NCBI RefSeq assembly: GCF_011927785.1
Contig: NZ_JAATJK010000001.1
Location: 682,001-746,000 of the forward strand
Origin: Micromonospora profundi
GTDB taxonomy: Bacteria > Actinomycetota > Actinomycetes > Mycobacteriales > Micromonosporaceae
Reading direction: 5' to 3'
Length of the DNA stretch: 64,000 nt
Positions 16,668-26,781 of this stretch are shown one piece after another (the first letter of the stretch is position 1; the number at the start of each line of letters is the position of its first letter). A model generated the notes under the pieces. It had not been told where the DNA came from. It worked only from the letters and a program-made list of their open reading frames with translations, and did no database searches. The position numbers and the translations under genes were made by a program.

Positions 16668-17945
16668 TCAGGGGACCGAGCGGATCTTGACCACCAGCGC
16701 GCTGCCGATCAGGGTGACCACGGCGGTGACCGCGTAGAGCGTGGGGTAGCCGCCCAGGTAGACCACGAGCGGGGCGGAGAGCGCGGGCCCGAGCACCTGT
16801 GGCGCCGAGTTGGCGATGTTGATGACGCCGAGGTCCTTGGCCCGGTCGGTGGCCCGGGGCAGCACCTGCGTGATCAGCGCGGCGTCCACCGAGAGGTAGA
16901 CGCCGTATCCGGCGCCGAGCAGCAGGGCGGCGACGATCGCCATCGGCCAGATCGGCGCGACCGCGAGCAGCAGCGCCGCCACCGCCATGATTAGCCCAGA
17001 GGCGATCACGTAGATCTTGCGCCGACCGGAACGGTCCGACAGCCGGCCGGCCACCACAGCGGTCAGCATCATGCCGAGCGTGTAGAGCAGGATCAGCATC
17101 AGCAGCCCGCCCTCGGGGTCGGGGTGGCGCACGCCGTCGGTGAGGAAGTACAGCAGGTAGAGGGTGCCCAGCGCGTTGCCGAGCTGGACCAGGAACCGGG
17201 TTATCCACGCCCAGGCGAAGTCCGGGTGCTGGCGCGGGCTGACCCACATCGAGGCGAGCAGCGCCCGCATCCGCAGCGCGGGCCGGTGCGTACGCGGCAG
17301 TGGCTCGTCGGGTGTGAGCAGCGCGAACGGCAGCGACAGCAGCAGGATGGCCACGGCGATGGCCAGGTAGCCGGCGGCGTTGCCGGTGACCAGGGCGGTG
17401 ACCAGCACCGCGCCGAGCACCAGCCCGAGCGCCTGCGGGATGCCCACCCAGCCGGACACGCCGCCGCGTTGCGTCACAGGCACCCGGTCCGGGATGGCTG
17501 CGGTGAGGCTTGCCAGCATCGCGTTGAAGCAGACCTGCGCGGCGACCCAGCCGAGCGCGACCCCGAGGATGGTCCGCTGCTGGGCCAGCAGCACCAGGGC
17601 CGCCGCGCCGAGCACCGCCCCGCCAGCGGTCCAGACGTGCCGGCGGCCGAACTCCCGCCCGGCGATCCGCAGGCAGGTCCGGTCCGACAGCGCCCCCGCG
17701 AGGGGGTTGGCGAGTACCGCGGCCAGCGCACCGAGGCCGGTGACCACGGCCAGCATGTTCTCCTTGTTGCCGGGCGCGATCTGCTCGATCTGCTGAGGCA
17801 GCAGCACCTGGATGGGGGTGAAGAACGCCATCCACACCCCGAGGTTCGCCGCGAAGATCAACCCGATCCACCCGCGCCGCACCGGCGTGGTCGGCTCGGC
17901 GAGCGCCGCCGGCAGCGACGCCGGTGTCGGGTCGACGGTGGTCAC
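16668..17945 (-). CDS. MFS transporter, probably sugar (SLC45/GPH-like)
   Basis: A 425-residue membrane transporter with twelve predicted helices. The GTG at 17945 overlaps the beta-glucosidase stop (GTGA), so the two genes are translated together; that pairing suggests import of a beta-glucoside later cleaved by the enzyme. Loop motifs include NPLAGALSDRTCLRIAGREF after helix 2 and the repeated GRLSDRSGRRKIYV after helix 8, both MFS motif A variants. The substrate is inferred from the neighbour only. Confidence 0.82.
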   Translation of the reverse strand: MTTVDPTPASLPAALAEPTTPVRRGWIGLIFAANLGVWMAFFTPIQVLLPQQIEQIAPGNKENMLAVVTGLGALAAVLANPLAGALSDRTCLRIAGREFGRRHVWTAGGAVLGAAALVLLAQQRTILGVALGWVAAQVCFNAMLASLTAAIPDRVPVTQRGGVSGWVGIPQALGLVLGAVLVTALVTGNAAGYLAIAVAILLLSLPFALLTPDEPLPRTHRPALRMRALLASMWVSPRQHPDFAWAWITRFLVQLGNALGTLYLLYFLTDGVRHPDPEGGLLMLILLYTLGMMLTAVVAGRLSDRSGRRKIYVIASGLIMAVAALLLAVAPIWPMAIVAALLLGAGYGVYLSVDAALITQVLPRATDRAKDLGVINIANSAPQVLGPALSAPLVVYLGGYPTLYAVTAVVTLIGSALVVKIRSVP

Positions 17946-19291
17946 CGCGCCGACCCCTCCCGGCTGGCCGCGATCACGTCCCGCAACCAGGTGTACGACG
18001 ACTTCGGCGTACGCGTCTGGGTGGCGTAGTCGACGTGCACCAGGCCGAAGCGCTTGGTGAACCCCTCGGCCCACTCCCAGTTGTCAAGCAGTGACCAGAC
18101 GAAGTACCCGCGCACGTCCACCCCGTCGTCGAGGGCGGCCCGGACGGCACTCAGGTGCCCGTCGAGGTACGCGATCCGCTCCGGGTCGACCACGCGCCCG
18201 TCCGCGTCGGGTACGTCGTCGTACGCGCAGCCGCTCTCGGTGATCTCGATGGGCGGCAGCGCGTCGCCGTAGGTGTCGCGCAGCCAGCCGAGCAACTCGT
18301 GCAGCCCGTCGGGTGCCACCGGCCAGTCGAAGGCGGTACGCGGGTAGCCGTCCAGCGGGACGAGGTCGAACGGCAGGGGCGAGCCCTCCTCCGCAGCCCG
18401 TACACCTGTGGGGTTGTAGTAGTTGACCCCCAGTACGTCGATCGGGGCGGCGATGGTGTCGAGGTCGCCCGGGTGGATGAGGTCGAGGTCGAAGCCGGGT
18501 AGGTCCGGGTAGCCCCGGCCGAGCAGTGGGTCGGTGAAGAGGCGGTTGTGCAGCGCCTCGTACGCGGCTCCGGCGGCGCGGTCGGCGTCGGTGTCGCCGA
18601 GCACCCGCACCGGCGAGTAGTTGTTGGCGATCGCCACCGGGCTGGTGCTCCGGCTGCGCAGCGCGGCGACGGCGAGTCCGTGCCCGAGCAGTTGGTGGTG
18701 GGCGACGGGAAAGGCGTCGAAGAGCAGCGTTCGGCCGGGGGCGTGCTCGCCCGTGCCGTAGCCGAGGCTCATGTGGATGAACGGCTCGTTGAGGGTGATC
18801 CAGAGTCGGACGCGGTCGCCGAGGCGGGCGGCGGTCTTCTCGGCGTAGTCGGCGAACCGGGCGGCGGTGTCGCGCTGCAGCCAACCGCCGGCGTCCTCAA
18901 GGGGTTGGGGCAGGTCCCAGTGGTAGAGGGTGGCGACCGGGTCGATGCCGGCGGTCAGCAGTTCGTCGACCAGCCGGTCGTAGAAGTCCAGGCCGGCGGG
19001 GTTGACCGTGCCGGTGCCGGTGGGCTGCACCCGGGGCCAGGCGATCGAGAACCGGTACGCGGAGACGCCCAGCCCGGTCAGCAGCGCGACGTCCTCGGCG
19101 TACCGGTGGTAGTGGTCGCAGGTCACCTCGGCGGTGCTGCCGTCGCCGATCCGGCCGGGGGTCTGCGCGAAGGTGTCCCAGATGGACGGTCCGCGACCGT
19201 CGGCGGCGGTGGCGCCCTCGATCTGGTGCGCCGAGGTGGAGACACCCCAGCGGAAGCCGGTGGGGAACTGGGGCATCGGTGCTGTCGACAT
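17942..19291 (-). CDS. Beta-glucosidase, glycoside hydrolase family 1
   Basis: A 449-residue retaining glycosidase with the GH1 barrel. FRWGVSTSAHQIEGA starts near residue 12, the acid/base Glu lies in WITLNEPFIH, and the nucleophile Glu in PIEITESGCAYDD; the aglycone-side Trp run DNWEWAEGF is present. No signal peptide, so it works on imported sugars, matching the coupled MFS transporter. The ATG at 19291 follows GGGAGGG; an in-frame extension to 19465 has no ribosome site. Likely substrate is cellobiose or a plant glucoside. I see no CebR-type palindrome upstream. Confidence 0.92.
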   Translation of the reverse strand: MSTAPMPQFPTGFRWGVSTSAHQIEGATAADGRGPSIWDTFAQTPGRIGDGSTAEVTCDHYHRYAEDVALLTGLGVSAYRFSIAWPRVQPTGTGTVNPAGLDFYDRLVDELLTAGIDPVATLYHWDLPQPLEDAGGWLQRDTAARFADYAEKTAARLGDRVRLWITLNEPFIHMSLGYGTGEHAPGRTLLFDAFPVAHHQLLGHGLAVAALRSRSTSPVAIANNYSPVRVLGDTDADRAAGAAYEALHNRLFTDPLLGRGYPDLPGFDLDLIHPGDLDTIAAPIDVLGVNYYNPTGVRAAEEGSPLPFDLVPLDGYPRTAFDWPVAPDGLHELLGWLRDTYGDALPPIEITESGCAYDDVPDADGRVVDPERIAYLDGHLSAVRAALDDGVDVRGYFVWSLLDNWEWAEGFTKRFGLVHVDYATQTRTPKSSYTWLRDVIAASREGSAR

Positions 19292-19481
19292 GCGCGCCCT
19301 CCCGGTCAACGTGAAACGTGCTCGGGACTTTAGGGCGCTGTCGATGAATGCGCCATAGGCCGGCCTGGCGCAATCCGCAATGGTTGATCGGCGTGTCTTT
19401 TTCCGAACCCGTCCAGGTAAGTCCGATTTAACGCATAGAGTGCCGATATCGTGGGATGTCCTCACCGGAGGAAAGACGGAA

Positions 19482-19928
19482 ATGATCCTCGTGGAACGCA
19501 GTGCGCACGTGGCGGCGCCGATGGAAGTGGTCTGGGACGTCGTACAGCGGGCCGAGCAGTTGCCGGCCTGGCTGGCGGGAGTCCGCGCGGCCGAAGTGCT
19601 CTCCGGAGAGGGCTTCGGCCGGCGGCAACTGGTCCAGGCGGGGCGCGGTTCGGCGCATGAGGCCGAGGTGATCGCCTATCAGGAGCCGACGTTGATCGGC
19701 TGGCGGGAGCGGGCCAAGGGCGCCGGTGCTCGTGCGGAGGCGCGCACCGAAATCTACGTCCAGCTCACCGCGGACGAGGAGGAGGGCGGGACCATCGTGC
19801 GGCTCATCGTGGTCCGCTGGCCGGCCGGCCCGGTCAAGGCGGCCCTGCTGCGCCTTGGCCTGCGCCGGGTGGGCGCCGACCTGGAGGAGTCGCTGGCCCG
19901 GCTCACCGACCTGGCCGCAGTCGGCTGA
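19482..19928 (+). CDS. SRPBCC (START-like) small-ligand-binding protein
   Basis: A 148-residue cytoplasmic protein with the START-like opening VERSAHVAAPMEVVWDVVQR, the middle strand EPTLIGWRERAKGAG and a C-terminal long helix (LRRVGADLEESLARLTDLAA). This is the fold of polyketide cyclase/dehydrase-like and AHSA1-like proteins. It lacks a polyketide cluster nearby, so the ligand is unknown. GGAGGAAAG sits upstream of the ATG. It diverges from the beta-glucosidase. Confidence 0.75.
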   Translation: MILVERSAHVAAPMEVVWDVVQRAEQLPAWLAGVRAAEVLSGEGFGRRQLVQAGRGSAHEAEVIAYQEPTLIGWRERAKGAGARAEARTEIYVQLTADEEEGGTIVRLIVVRWPAGPVKAALLRLGLRRVGADLEESLARLTDLAAVG

Positions 19929-20064
19929 CCGCTTCACCTCCTGGCGTCACCCGCCCCCGGCGGTGGCCCCGGGTCCCCGCCAGGGACTCCGGACCGCCGT
20001 CGCCCCACCTCACCCGCCGTCCGCCCGGTCGATCGGGGAGTACGGGGCGAGGGTGCGGGTGCAC

Positions 20065-20098
20065 CAAAAAGGGCCCGGCGCGGGTGCGCCGGGCCCTT
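20065..20098 (-). terminator. Intrinsic terminator of aceE
   Basis: Stem AAGGGCCCGGCGC (20069-20081) with GCGCCGGGCCCTT (20086-20098) around a four-base loop. On the minus strand the stem runs into a TTTTT tract, so it is a true intrinsic terminator for aceE, ending 16 bases upstream of it in coordinates. Confidence 0.85.
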
Positions 20099-20113
20099 CT
20101 CGTCACCGCTGGA

Positions 20114-22852
20114 TCAGCTGTCCCCGCCGGTCTCCCCGACCGGGGCGGCGTTGACGTCGTCGATCGCGTACTTCTTGGCGGCCTCGGCCGGCACCGTGGC
20201 CGGCACCGCGCCACTGCGGGCGAGCTGCCGCAGCGTGGCGACCACGATCGACTCCGCGTCGACGTGGAAGTGTCGGCGCAGCGCGTGCCGGGTGTCCGAC
20301 ATGCCGAACCCGTCGGTGCCGAGCGACGTGTAGTCGCCGGGTACCCAGCGGGAGATCAGGTCCGGTACGGCCCGCATCCAGTCGCTCACCGCGACCTTCG
20401 GCCCCTCGGCGTCGGCAAGCTTCTGCGCGATGTACGGGACCTTCGCCTCCGCACCCGGGTTGAGCAGGTTGTACTCCTCGACCTGCACCGCGTCGCGGCG
20501 CAGCTCCGTCCAGGAGGTCACCGACCACACCTCGGCAGCCACCCCCCAGTCCTGGGCGAGCAGCTGCTGGGCCTTGAGCGCCCACTGCATGCCAGTGCCG
20601 GAGGCGAGCACGTTGGCCTTCGGGCCGTCCACCTGCGGTGCCGGGGAGTAGCGGTAGATGCCCTTGAGCAGGCCCTCCACGTCCACGTCGGCCGGCTCGG
20701 CCGGCTGAAGGGTCGGCTCGTTGTAGACCGTCAGGTAGTAGAAGACGTTCTCCTGCGCGTCCCCGTACATCCGGTGCAGGCCGCTCTCCAGGATGTGCGC
20801 GATCTCGTACGCGAATGCCGGGTCGTACGCGACCACCGCCGGGTTGGTGGCGGCCAGCAGCAGCGAGTGCCCGTCCTCGTGCTGGAGACCCTCACCGTTG
20901 AGCGTCGTCCGCCCCGCGGTCGCGCCCAGCAGGAAGCCCCGCGCCATCTGGTCGGCCGCGGCCCACAGCCCGTCGGCGGTCCGCTGGAACCCGAACATCG
21001 AGTAGAAGATGTACATCGGGATCATCGGCTCGTCGTGGGTGGCGTACGCCGAGCCCGCGGCGGTGAACGAGGCGACCGAACCGGCCTCGTTGATCCCCTC
21101 GTGCAGGATCTGCCCGGTCGTCGACTCCTTGTACGACAGGAACAGCTCCCGGTCGACAGAGGTGTAGCGCTGACCGTGCGGCGAGTAGATCTTCGCGGTC
21201 GGGAAGATCGAGTCGAGGCCGAAGGTGCGCGCCTCGTCCGGGATGATCGGCACCCAGCGCTTGCCGAACTCCTTGTCCTTCATCACGTCCTTGAGCAGAC
21301 GGACGAAGGCCTGCGTGGTGGCCACCTTCTGCTTGCCCGAGCCCCGCTTGATGTCGGCGAACCGCTCCGGCCCGGGGATGGCCAGCCGCTTGGTGCTGGT
21401 CCGCCGGGACGGCAGGTAACCGCCGAGCTGCTCGCGCCGCTCCTTGAGGTACGCCAGTTCCTCGGACTTCTCACCCGGGTGGTAGTACGGCGGCAGGTAG
21501 GGGTTCTCCTCCAGCGCCGAGTCCGGGATGTCCAGGTAGAGCCGGTCGCGGAAGGTCTTCAGATCCTCAAGCGTCAGCTTCTTCATCTGGTGGGTCGCGT
21601 TGCGGCCCTCGAAGTGCGAGCCGAGCGTCCAGCCCTTGATCGTCTTCGCCAGGATGACTGTCGGCTGGCCGGTGTGCTCGGTGGCCGCCTTGTAGGCCGC
21701 GTAGAGCTTCCGGTAGTCGTGCCCACCCCGCTTGAGGTTCCAGATCTCGTCGTCGCTCAGCGGCTCGACCATCTTGCGGGTCCGCGAGTCGCGGCCGAAG
21801 AAGTGCTCCCGCACGTACGCGCCGGACTCCGCCTTGTAGGTCTGGTAGTCACCGTCGGTCGTGGTGTTCATGAGGTTGACAAGCGCGCCGTCGGTGTCGG
21901 CGGCGAGCAGCGGGTCCCACTCGCGACCCCAGACGACCTTGATCACGTTCCAGCCGGCACCCCGGAAGAACGACTCCAGCTCCTGCATGACCTTGCCGTT
22001 GCCCCGGACCGGGCCGTCCAGCCGCTGCAGGTTGCAGTTGATCACGAAGGTGAGGTTGTCCAGCTCCTCGCGGGCCGCCACACCGATCGCGCCGAGCGTC
22101 TCCGGCTCGTCCATCTCGCCGTCGCCGAGGAACGCCCACACGTGCTGCTGGGACGTGTCCTTGATGCCGCGGTGCTGCAGGTACCTGTTGAACCGGGCCT
22201 GATAGATCGCGTTCAGACCGCCGAGACCCATCGAAACGGTGGGGAACTCCCAGAAGTCCGGCATGAGCCGCGGGTGCGGGTACGACGGCAGGCCGCCGCC
22301 CGGGTGCGACAGCTCCTGGCGGAACCCGTCGAGCTGGTGCTCGCTGAGGCGGCCCTCCAGGAACGCCCGCGCGTACATGCCGGGGGAGGCGTGACCCTGG
22401 TAGAAGATCTGGTCGCCGCCGCCGGGGTGGTTCTTGCCCCGGAAGAAGTGGTTGAAGCCCACCTCGTAGAGCGACGCCGAACTGGCGAACGTGGAGATGT
22501 GCCCGCCGACGCCGATCTCCGGGCGCTGCGCCCGGTGCACAAGCATCGCGGCGTTCCACCGGACGTACGCCCGGATCCGTCGCTCGACGTGCTCGTCACC
22601 CGGGAACCACGGCTCGCGCTCCGGGGTGATGGTGTTGATGTAGTCGGTGGTGGTCAGGGGCGGAACCCCGACCTGGCGCTCCCGAGCCCGCTCCAGCAGG
22701 CGCAGCATGACGTAGCGAGCGCGTTTGGCGCCGCGATCGTCGATGACACCATCAAGCGACTCGACCCATTCGCTTGTCTCTTCAGGGTCGATGTCCGGAA
22801 GCTGGCTCGGTAGGCCGTCGCTGATCACCGGGCGCTTGCGTTCCGTAGCCAC
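20114..22852 (-). CDS. aceE: Pyruvate dehydrogenase E1, homodimeric type
   Basis: The thiamine-diphosphate E1 subunit that decarboxylates pyruvate and acetylates the E2 lipoyl group. The 912-residue product has the homodimeric AceE architecture: [20 protein letters not shown] near residue 116, and the TPP site [12 protein letters not shown] followed by [20 protein letters not shown]. The transketolase-like domains cover the second half. Start is GTG at 22852. In M. tuberculosis aceE (Rv2241) neighbours fasR and the ahpE genes; here fasR is about 11 kb away. No E2 or E3 gene is next to it. Confidence 0.95.
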   Translation of the reverse strand: MATERKRPVISDGLPSQLPDIDPEETSEWVESLDGVIDDRGAKRARYVMLRLLERARERQVGVPPLTTTDYINTITPEREPWFPGDEHVERRIRAYVRWNAAMLVHRAQRPEIGVGGHISTFASSASLYEVGFNHFFRGKNHPGGGDQIFYQGHASPGMYARAFLEGRLSEHQLDGFRQELSHPGGGLPSYPHPRLMPDFWEFPTVSMGLGGLNAIYQARFNRYLQHRGIKDTSQQHVWAFLGDGEMDEPETLGAIGVAAREELDNLTFVINCNLQRLDGPVRGNGKVMQELESFFRGAGWNVIKVVWGREWDPLLAADTDGALVNLMNTTTDGDYQTYKAESGAYVREHFFGRDSRTRKMVEPLSDDEIWNLKRGGHDYRKLYAAYKAATEHTGQPTVILAKTIKGWTLGSHFEGRNATHQMKKLTLEDLKTFRDRLYLDIPDSALEENPYLPPYYHPGEKSEELAYLKERREQLGGYLPSRRTSTKRLAIPGPERFADIKRGSGKQKVATTQAFVRLLKDVMKDKEFGKRWVPIIPDEARTFGLDSIFPTAKIYSPHGQRYTSVDRELFLSYKESTTGQILHEGINEAGSVASFTAAGSAYATHDEPMIPMYIFYSMFGFQRTADGLWAAADQMARGFLLGATAGRTTLNGEGLQHEDGHSLLLAATNPAVVAYDPAFAYEIAHILESGLHRMYGDAQENVFYYLTVYNEPTLQPAEPADVDVEGLLKGIYRYSPAPQVDGPKANVLASGTGMQWALKAQQLLAQDWGVAAEVWSVTSWTELRRDAVQVEEYNLLNPGAEAKVPYIAQKLADAEGPKVAVSDWMRAVPDLISRWVPGDYTSLGTDGFGMSDTRHALRRHFHVDAESIVVATLRQLARSGAVPATVPAEAAKKYAIDDVNAAPVGETGGDS

Positions 22853-23027
22853 AGGCGGTCCCTCGGTTGTGTGTGGGATAGGTCTCTAGCGCCATCCTGC
22901 CCCCTGGTGGCACCCCTCGTCACGTCTAGGTGCCCCGGACGCGATGCTGAACACAGGTACCCATCGGTAACTTAGTGCGACGGTCGCCCGAACCCTTCTC
23001 TTGTCCCGCACCACTACCGTGCCGGGC

Positions 23028-23417
23028 ATGGACAGGCGACGGGTGGCGGTGGGTGTCCTTCTCCTGGGGGCCGGCGTCCTCGCGGTGCTTCCCGCCGCGC
23101 GGGTGCTGTTGACAGGTGACCTCGCGCCGCTGCCGATAATGATCATCGGCGGCGGCGCCATTGTCTTCGGCGCGGTACGTCTGCGCGCCGGCCTGCGGGC
23201 TCCGGCACCACGCCGCCCGGTGCGCCCAGGGCAGGGCGGCCGGCACGCGGACACCAGCATCCCGTGGACGTACTACGGCGGATCAGACAGTGGTGGCTGG
23301 TCCGGCGGCGGAGACTCGGGCGGTGGCTGGTCCGGCGGCGGAGACTCCGGGGGTGGCTGGTCCGGCGGCTCGTCCGGTGGTGACGGCGGCGGTGGTGGCG
23401 GTGGTGGCGGTTCCTGA
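23028..23417 (+). CDS. Small membrane protein with glycine-rich repeat tail
   Basis: A 129-residue protein with two membrane helices (VAVGVLLLGAGVLAVLPAA near 6-24 and LPIMIIGGGAIVFGAVRL near 35-52), then a basic Pro/Arg stretch. The tail is a repeated Gly/Ser/Asp/Trp sequence (GGGWSGGGDS repeats, ending in a polyglycine run). The tail is low complexity and probably disordered. I do not recognise it. The start is uncertain because no ribosome site is clear. YjbQ follows 17 bases later. Confidence 0.6.
   Translation: MDRRRVAVGVLLLGAGVLAVLPAARVLLTGDLAPLPIMIIGGGAIVFGAVRLRAGLRAPAPRRPVRPGQGGRHADTSIPWTYYGGSDSGGWSGGGDSGGGWSGGGDSGGGWSGGSSGGDGGGGGGGGGS
23292..23372 (+). repeat. 30-bp tandem repeat in coding sequence
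   Basis: About 2.7 near-identical 30-base units beginning GGTGGCTGGTCCGGCGGCGG at 23292, 23322 and 23352. They encode the GGWSGGGDSG decapeptide units of the surrounding gene. The whole-codon unit keeps the frame, so copy number may vary between strains. Confidence 0.8.
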
Positions 23418-23434
23418 GCGCGTACTGCGGCAGA

Positions 23435-23848
23435 ATGCGGCGTATGCGCAGTGACGTGATCACCGTCCAGACCGGGTCGCGGCCGACCGTCCGGGACATC
23501 ACCGCCGAGGCACAGGCGTTCGTCTCCAGCGAAGGCGACGGGCTGCTGCACGTGTTCGTGCCACACGCCACCGCCGGCCTGGCCATCATCGAGACCGGCG
23601 CCGGCTCAGACGACGACCTGCTCACCGCGATCGACGCCCTGCTGCCCACCGACGGCCGCTGGCGACACCGGCACGGCTCGCCCGGCCACGGACGCGACCA
23701 CGTGCTGCCGGCGTTCATCCCGCCGTACGCGACGGTCCCGGTGCTCGACGGCCGGTTGACGCTGGGCACCTGGCAGTCGATCTGCCTCGTCGACAGCAAC
23801 GGTGACAACCCCACCCGCCAGGTCCGCTTCTCGTTCCTCCCCGGCTGA
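23435..23848 (+). CDS. YjbQ / UPF0047 family protein
   Basis: A 137-residue protein of the YjbQ family, annotated elsewhere as a 'secondary thiamine-phosphate synthase enzyme'; its real role is unsettled. Family motifs: HVFVPHATAGLAIIETG near residue 39, the His-rich RHRHGSPGHGRDHVLPAFI near 77-95, and GTWQSICLVDSNGD near the end. The conserved His residues suggest a metal site at the trimer interface. Two starts are possible, 23435 and 23444. It precedes a thiamine-diphosphate enzyme gene, which may be coincidence. Confidence 0.88.
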   Translation: MRRMRSDVITVQTGSRPTVRDITAEAQAFVSSEGDGLLHVFVPHATAGLAIIETGAGSDDDLLTAIDALLPTDGRWRHRHGSPGHGRDHVLPAFIPPYATVPVLDGRLTLGTWQSICLVDSNGDNPTRQVRFSFLPG

Positions 23849-24110
23849 CGCTCGCGCGGCGCGGATCTTGATCCGGCGCGATCGCCCGCCGCCGGGCAGC
23901 GTCGTTCGCCGCCGGTGCGGCACCGCTGCCGGGTGATCGAGGTGATGTCTGACTCCCGACTCGTGGCCGGGCTGGCCGGCCAGGAGCTGTCCATCCCTGC
24001 CTGACCTGGCGTGGAAGGTGTCCGACAGTGGCTGCCTACAGCCGTGCGAACCGGCGCCAGTCGACCCGTGCCTGTCGTGTCCCAGTGGGCGACGATGGCC
24101 CGCGTCGGTA

Positions 24111-26669
24111 ATGCTGTGCGACGTGACCACCCCGCAAGATCTCGACGACCGCTTCCGGGAGACGCTGGCGGCACTTCCCGCCGCGCAACGCCGGCGTGAT
24201 GCCGCCGACCCGGTCACCGACGACGCCCCACTGACCGGCGCGCAACTGCTCGACCTGTTCGACGCGCAGGTCACCAGCAGGCAGCTCGACCTTGCCGGTC
24301 GTTGGCTACGCAGCTTCGGAGAGGGCTTCTACACGATCGGTTCGGCTGGGCACGAGGGCAACGCCGCGGTCGCCGCCGCGCTACGCCCCACCGACCCGGC
24401 GTTGCTGCACTACCGCTCCGGGGCTTTCTACTGCGTGCGCGCCGCCCAGGCCGCCGCCGACGCACCACCGACGTCCACCGTCGAGCCAGGCTCCACCGTA
24501 GAGGCGACCTCTGCTGCCGGGCCCGACTCCGCTGCCAGGCCCACCTCCACCGTCGCGCCTGCCTCCAGCACGGATCTGCGGTCCAGTACCGAGCCGCCGT
24601 CCGGCGCCGCGCCGTCGACCGCTGGGGAGCCGACGGCCGGCGCGGAATCGGCCGAGGCCGCCGAGGGGGAGCCGGCGGGATCCACGCCGCCCGGTGGCTT
24701 CGAGGCGTACGCGGAGGCGGCCCGGGACGTACTGCGGGGGATGGTCGCCTCCAGCCAGGAGCCGATCGCCGGCGGGCGGCACAAGGTGTTCGGCCGGGCC
24801 GACCTGGCCATCGTGCCGACCACGTCCACCATCGCCTCGCACCTGCCCCGGGCGGTCGGGATGGGGCTGGCCGTGGAGCGACTGCGCCGAATGGACAGTG
24901 CGGGTCGGCGTACCGGGGCGGGGGCGCAGGTGGGCGGTGCCGAGAACGCGCCGTGGCCGCCGGACGCCATCGTTGTCTGTTCTTTTGGTGACGCGTCGGT
25001 CAACCACGCCAGTGCCACCGCCGCCTTCAACACAGCCGGCTGGTACGACCACGCGGGGCTGCGCATCCCGGTGCTCTTCGTCTGCGAGGACAACGGGCTG
25101 GGCATCAGCGTCCGCTCCCCGAAGGGCTGGGTGGAGGCGACGCTGCGGTCCAAGCCGGGCATCCGCTACTTCAGCGCCGACGGCGCAGATCCGGTGGGTA
25201 CGTACGCGGCGGCGGCCGAGGCGGCAGCCTGGGTACGCCGACACCGGCGACCGGCAGTGCTGCACCTGCACACCGTCCGGCTGATGGGGCACGCAGGGGC
25301 GGACGCCGAATCGGCGTACCGAAGCCCGGCCGAGCTCGCCGACGACGTGGCCCGGGATCCGGTGGCCGCCACCGCCCGGCTGCTCGTCGAGGCGGGCGTG
25401 GCGACGGGCGATGAGCTGTTGGCCCGGTACGACGAGACCGGCTGGCAGATCCGCCGGCTCGCCGAGGACGTGTTGGGTGAGCCGAAGCTGGCCTCCGCAG
25501 CCGAGGTGGTGTCGGCGCTGGCGCCGCGCCGCCCGGTGCGGGTGGCACGGGCGGTGGCCGACGCGGCCGCGCGGGCCAGCGGGCCCGGCGCGGGTGCCCG
25601 CGCGGAGGCGTTCGGGGGCAAGCCGCCGGAGCTGGCCGGGCCGCTGACCCTGGCGCAGAGCATCAACGCGGCGCTCGCCGACGGGATGCTCGACCACCCG
25701 CGGATGGCCGTCTTCGGTGAGGACGTGGCCGCCAAGGGTGGCGTGTACGGGGTGACGAAGGGTCTGCGCGACCGCTTCGGAGCGGCACGGGTCTTCGACA
25801 CCCTGCTCGACGAGACGTCAGTGCTCGGGCTCGGGCTGGGCGCCGGGCTGGCCGGGATGCTGCCGGTGCCGGAGATCCAGTACCTGGCGTACCTGCACAA
25901 CGCCGAGGACCAGCTGCGCGGCGAGGCCGCCACCATGCAGTTCTTCTCGCAGGGGGCGTTCCGCAACCCGATGGTGGTCCGGGTGGCGGGGCTGGCGTAC
26001 CAGGAGGGGTTCGGCGGGCACTTCCACAACGACAACTCGGTGTCCGTACTCCGGGATGTGCCCGGTCTGGTGATCGCGGTGCCGGCGCGGCCGGACGATG
26101 CCGCGCCCATGCTGCGGACCTGCCTGGCAAGTGCGGCCGTGGACGGCAGCGTCTGCGTCTTCCTGGAGCCGATCGCGCTCTACCACACCCGCGACCTGTA
26201 CGCCGATGGCGACGGGGAGTGGCTGGCCGGCTATCCCGAGCCGGGCTCGTGGGTGACGGGGCACGTGCCGATCGGCCGGGCGCGGGTCTACCAGGTCGGT
26301 TCGGCCGACGACCTCACGATCATCACCTTCGGAAACGGGGTACGGATGTCGCTGCGAGCGGCGGCCGCCCTCGCCGAGGAGGGGGTGGGTACGAGGGTCG
26401 TGGACCTGCGGTGGCTTGCTCCGCTGCCGGTGGCCGACATCATCAGGGAGTCCTCGGCGACCGGCCGCGTGCTCGTGGTGGACGAGACACGCCGATCCGG
26501 TGGGGTCGGCGAAGGTGTGATCGCCGCGCTTGTCGACGCCGGATATGTCGGTGCGGCGCGTCGAGTAGCCGGAGTTGACTCGTTTGTACCATTAGGTCCG
26601 GCAGCACGCCAGGTTCTGGTCTCCGCGGAAGCCATTACCGAGGGTGCCCGTACGCTGCTGGCACGGTAA
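24111..26669 (+). CDS. Fused E1 alpha/beta 2-oxoacid dehydrogenase with internal low-complexity insert
   Basis: About 852 residues joining both halves of a 2-oxoacid dehydrogenase E1. The alpha half has FYTIGSAGHEGNAAVAAAL and the TPP region SFGDASVNHASATAAFNTA, then VCEDNGLGIS. The beta half has LTLAQSINAALADGMLDHP, GEDVAAKGGVYGVTKGL and FLEPIALYHTRDLY. Between LLHYRSGAFYCVRAAQ and ARDVLRGMVASSQEP sits an insert of about 85 residues rich in Ser, Thr, Ala, Pro and Glu. The glycine of the usual GDG triplet is Ala. The substrate (branched-chain or other 2-oxoacid) is unknown and no E2 lies nearby. Start may be ATG 24111 or GTG 24123; neither has a good ribosome site. Confidence 0.8.
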   Translation: MLCDVTTPQDLDDRFRETLAALPAAQRRRDAADPVTDDAPLTGAQLLDLFDAQVTSRQLDLAGRWLRSFGEGFYTIGSAGHEGNAAVAAALRPTDPALLHYRSGAFYCVRAAQAAADAPPTSTVEPGSTVEATSAAGPDSAARPTSTVAPASSTDLRSSTEPPSGAAPSTAGEPTAGAESAEAAEGEPAGSTPPGGFEAYAEAARDVLRGMVASSQEPIAGGRHKVFGRADLAIVPTTSTIASHLPRAVGMGLAVERLRRMDSAGRRTGAGAQVGGAENAPWPPDAIVVCSFGDASVNHASATAAFNTAGWYDHAGLRIPVLFVCEDNGLGISVRSPKGWVEATLRSKPGIRYFSADGADPVGTYAAAAEAAAWVRRHRRPAVLHLHTVRLMGHAGADAESAYRSPAELADDVARDPVAATARLLVEAGVATGDELLARYDETGWQIRRLAEDVLGEPKLASAAEVVSALAPRRPVRVARAVADAAARASGPGAGARAEAFGGKPPELAGPLTLAQSINAALADGMLDHPRMAVFGEDVAAKGGVYGVTKGLRDRFGAARVFDTLLDETSVLGLGLGAGLAGMLPVPEIQYLAYLHNAEDQLRGEAATMQFFSQGAFRNPMVVRVAGLAYQEGFGGHFHNDNSVSVLRDVPGLVIAVPARPDDAAPMLRTCLASAAVDGSVCVFLEPIALYHTRDLYADGDGEWLAGYPEPGSWVTGHVPIGRARVYQVGSADDLTIITFGNGVRMSLRAAAALAEEGVGTRVVDLRWLAPLPVADIIRESSATGRVLVVDETRRSGGVGEGVIAALVDAGYVGAARRVAGVDSFVPLGPAARQVLVSAEAITEGARTLLAR

Positions 26670-26781
26670 ATTCCGATCCACCCGGTGTGCCACTTGCGCG
26701 GGGACGCACAACTGTGTGGACTTTGCCAGACGGCGTCGGCACGACGCCGCGAGCAGGAACAAGAAGAGGAGGCACGCGACA

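Noticed and set aside
20084..22813. A 909-codon open frame on the plus strand opposite aceE
   Set aside because: It is the complement of a clear AceE coding region; the long open frame is a known effect of very high third-position GC.
23280..23415. Repeats considered as a CRISPR array
   Set aside because: Units are contiguous 30-bp tandem coding repeats with no spacers. No CRISPR array was seen anywhere in the window.
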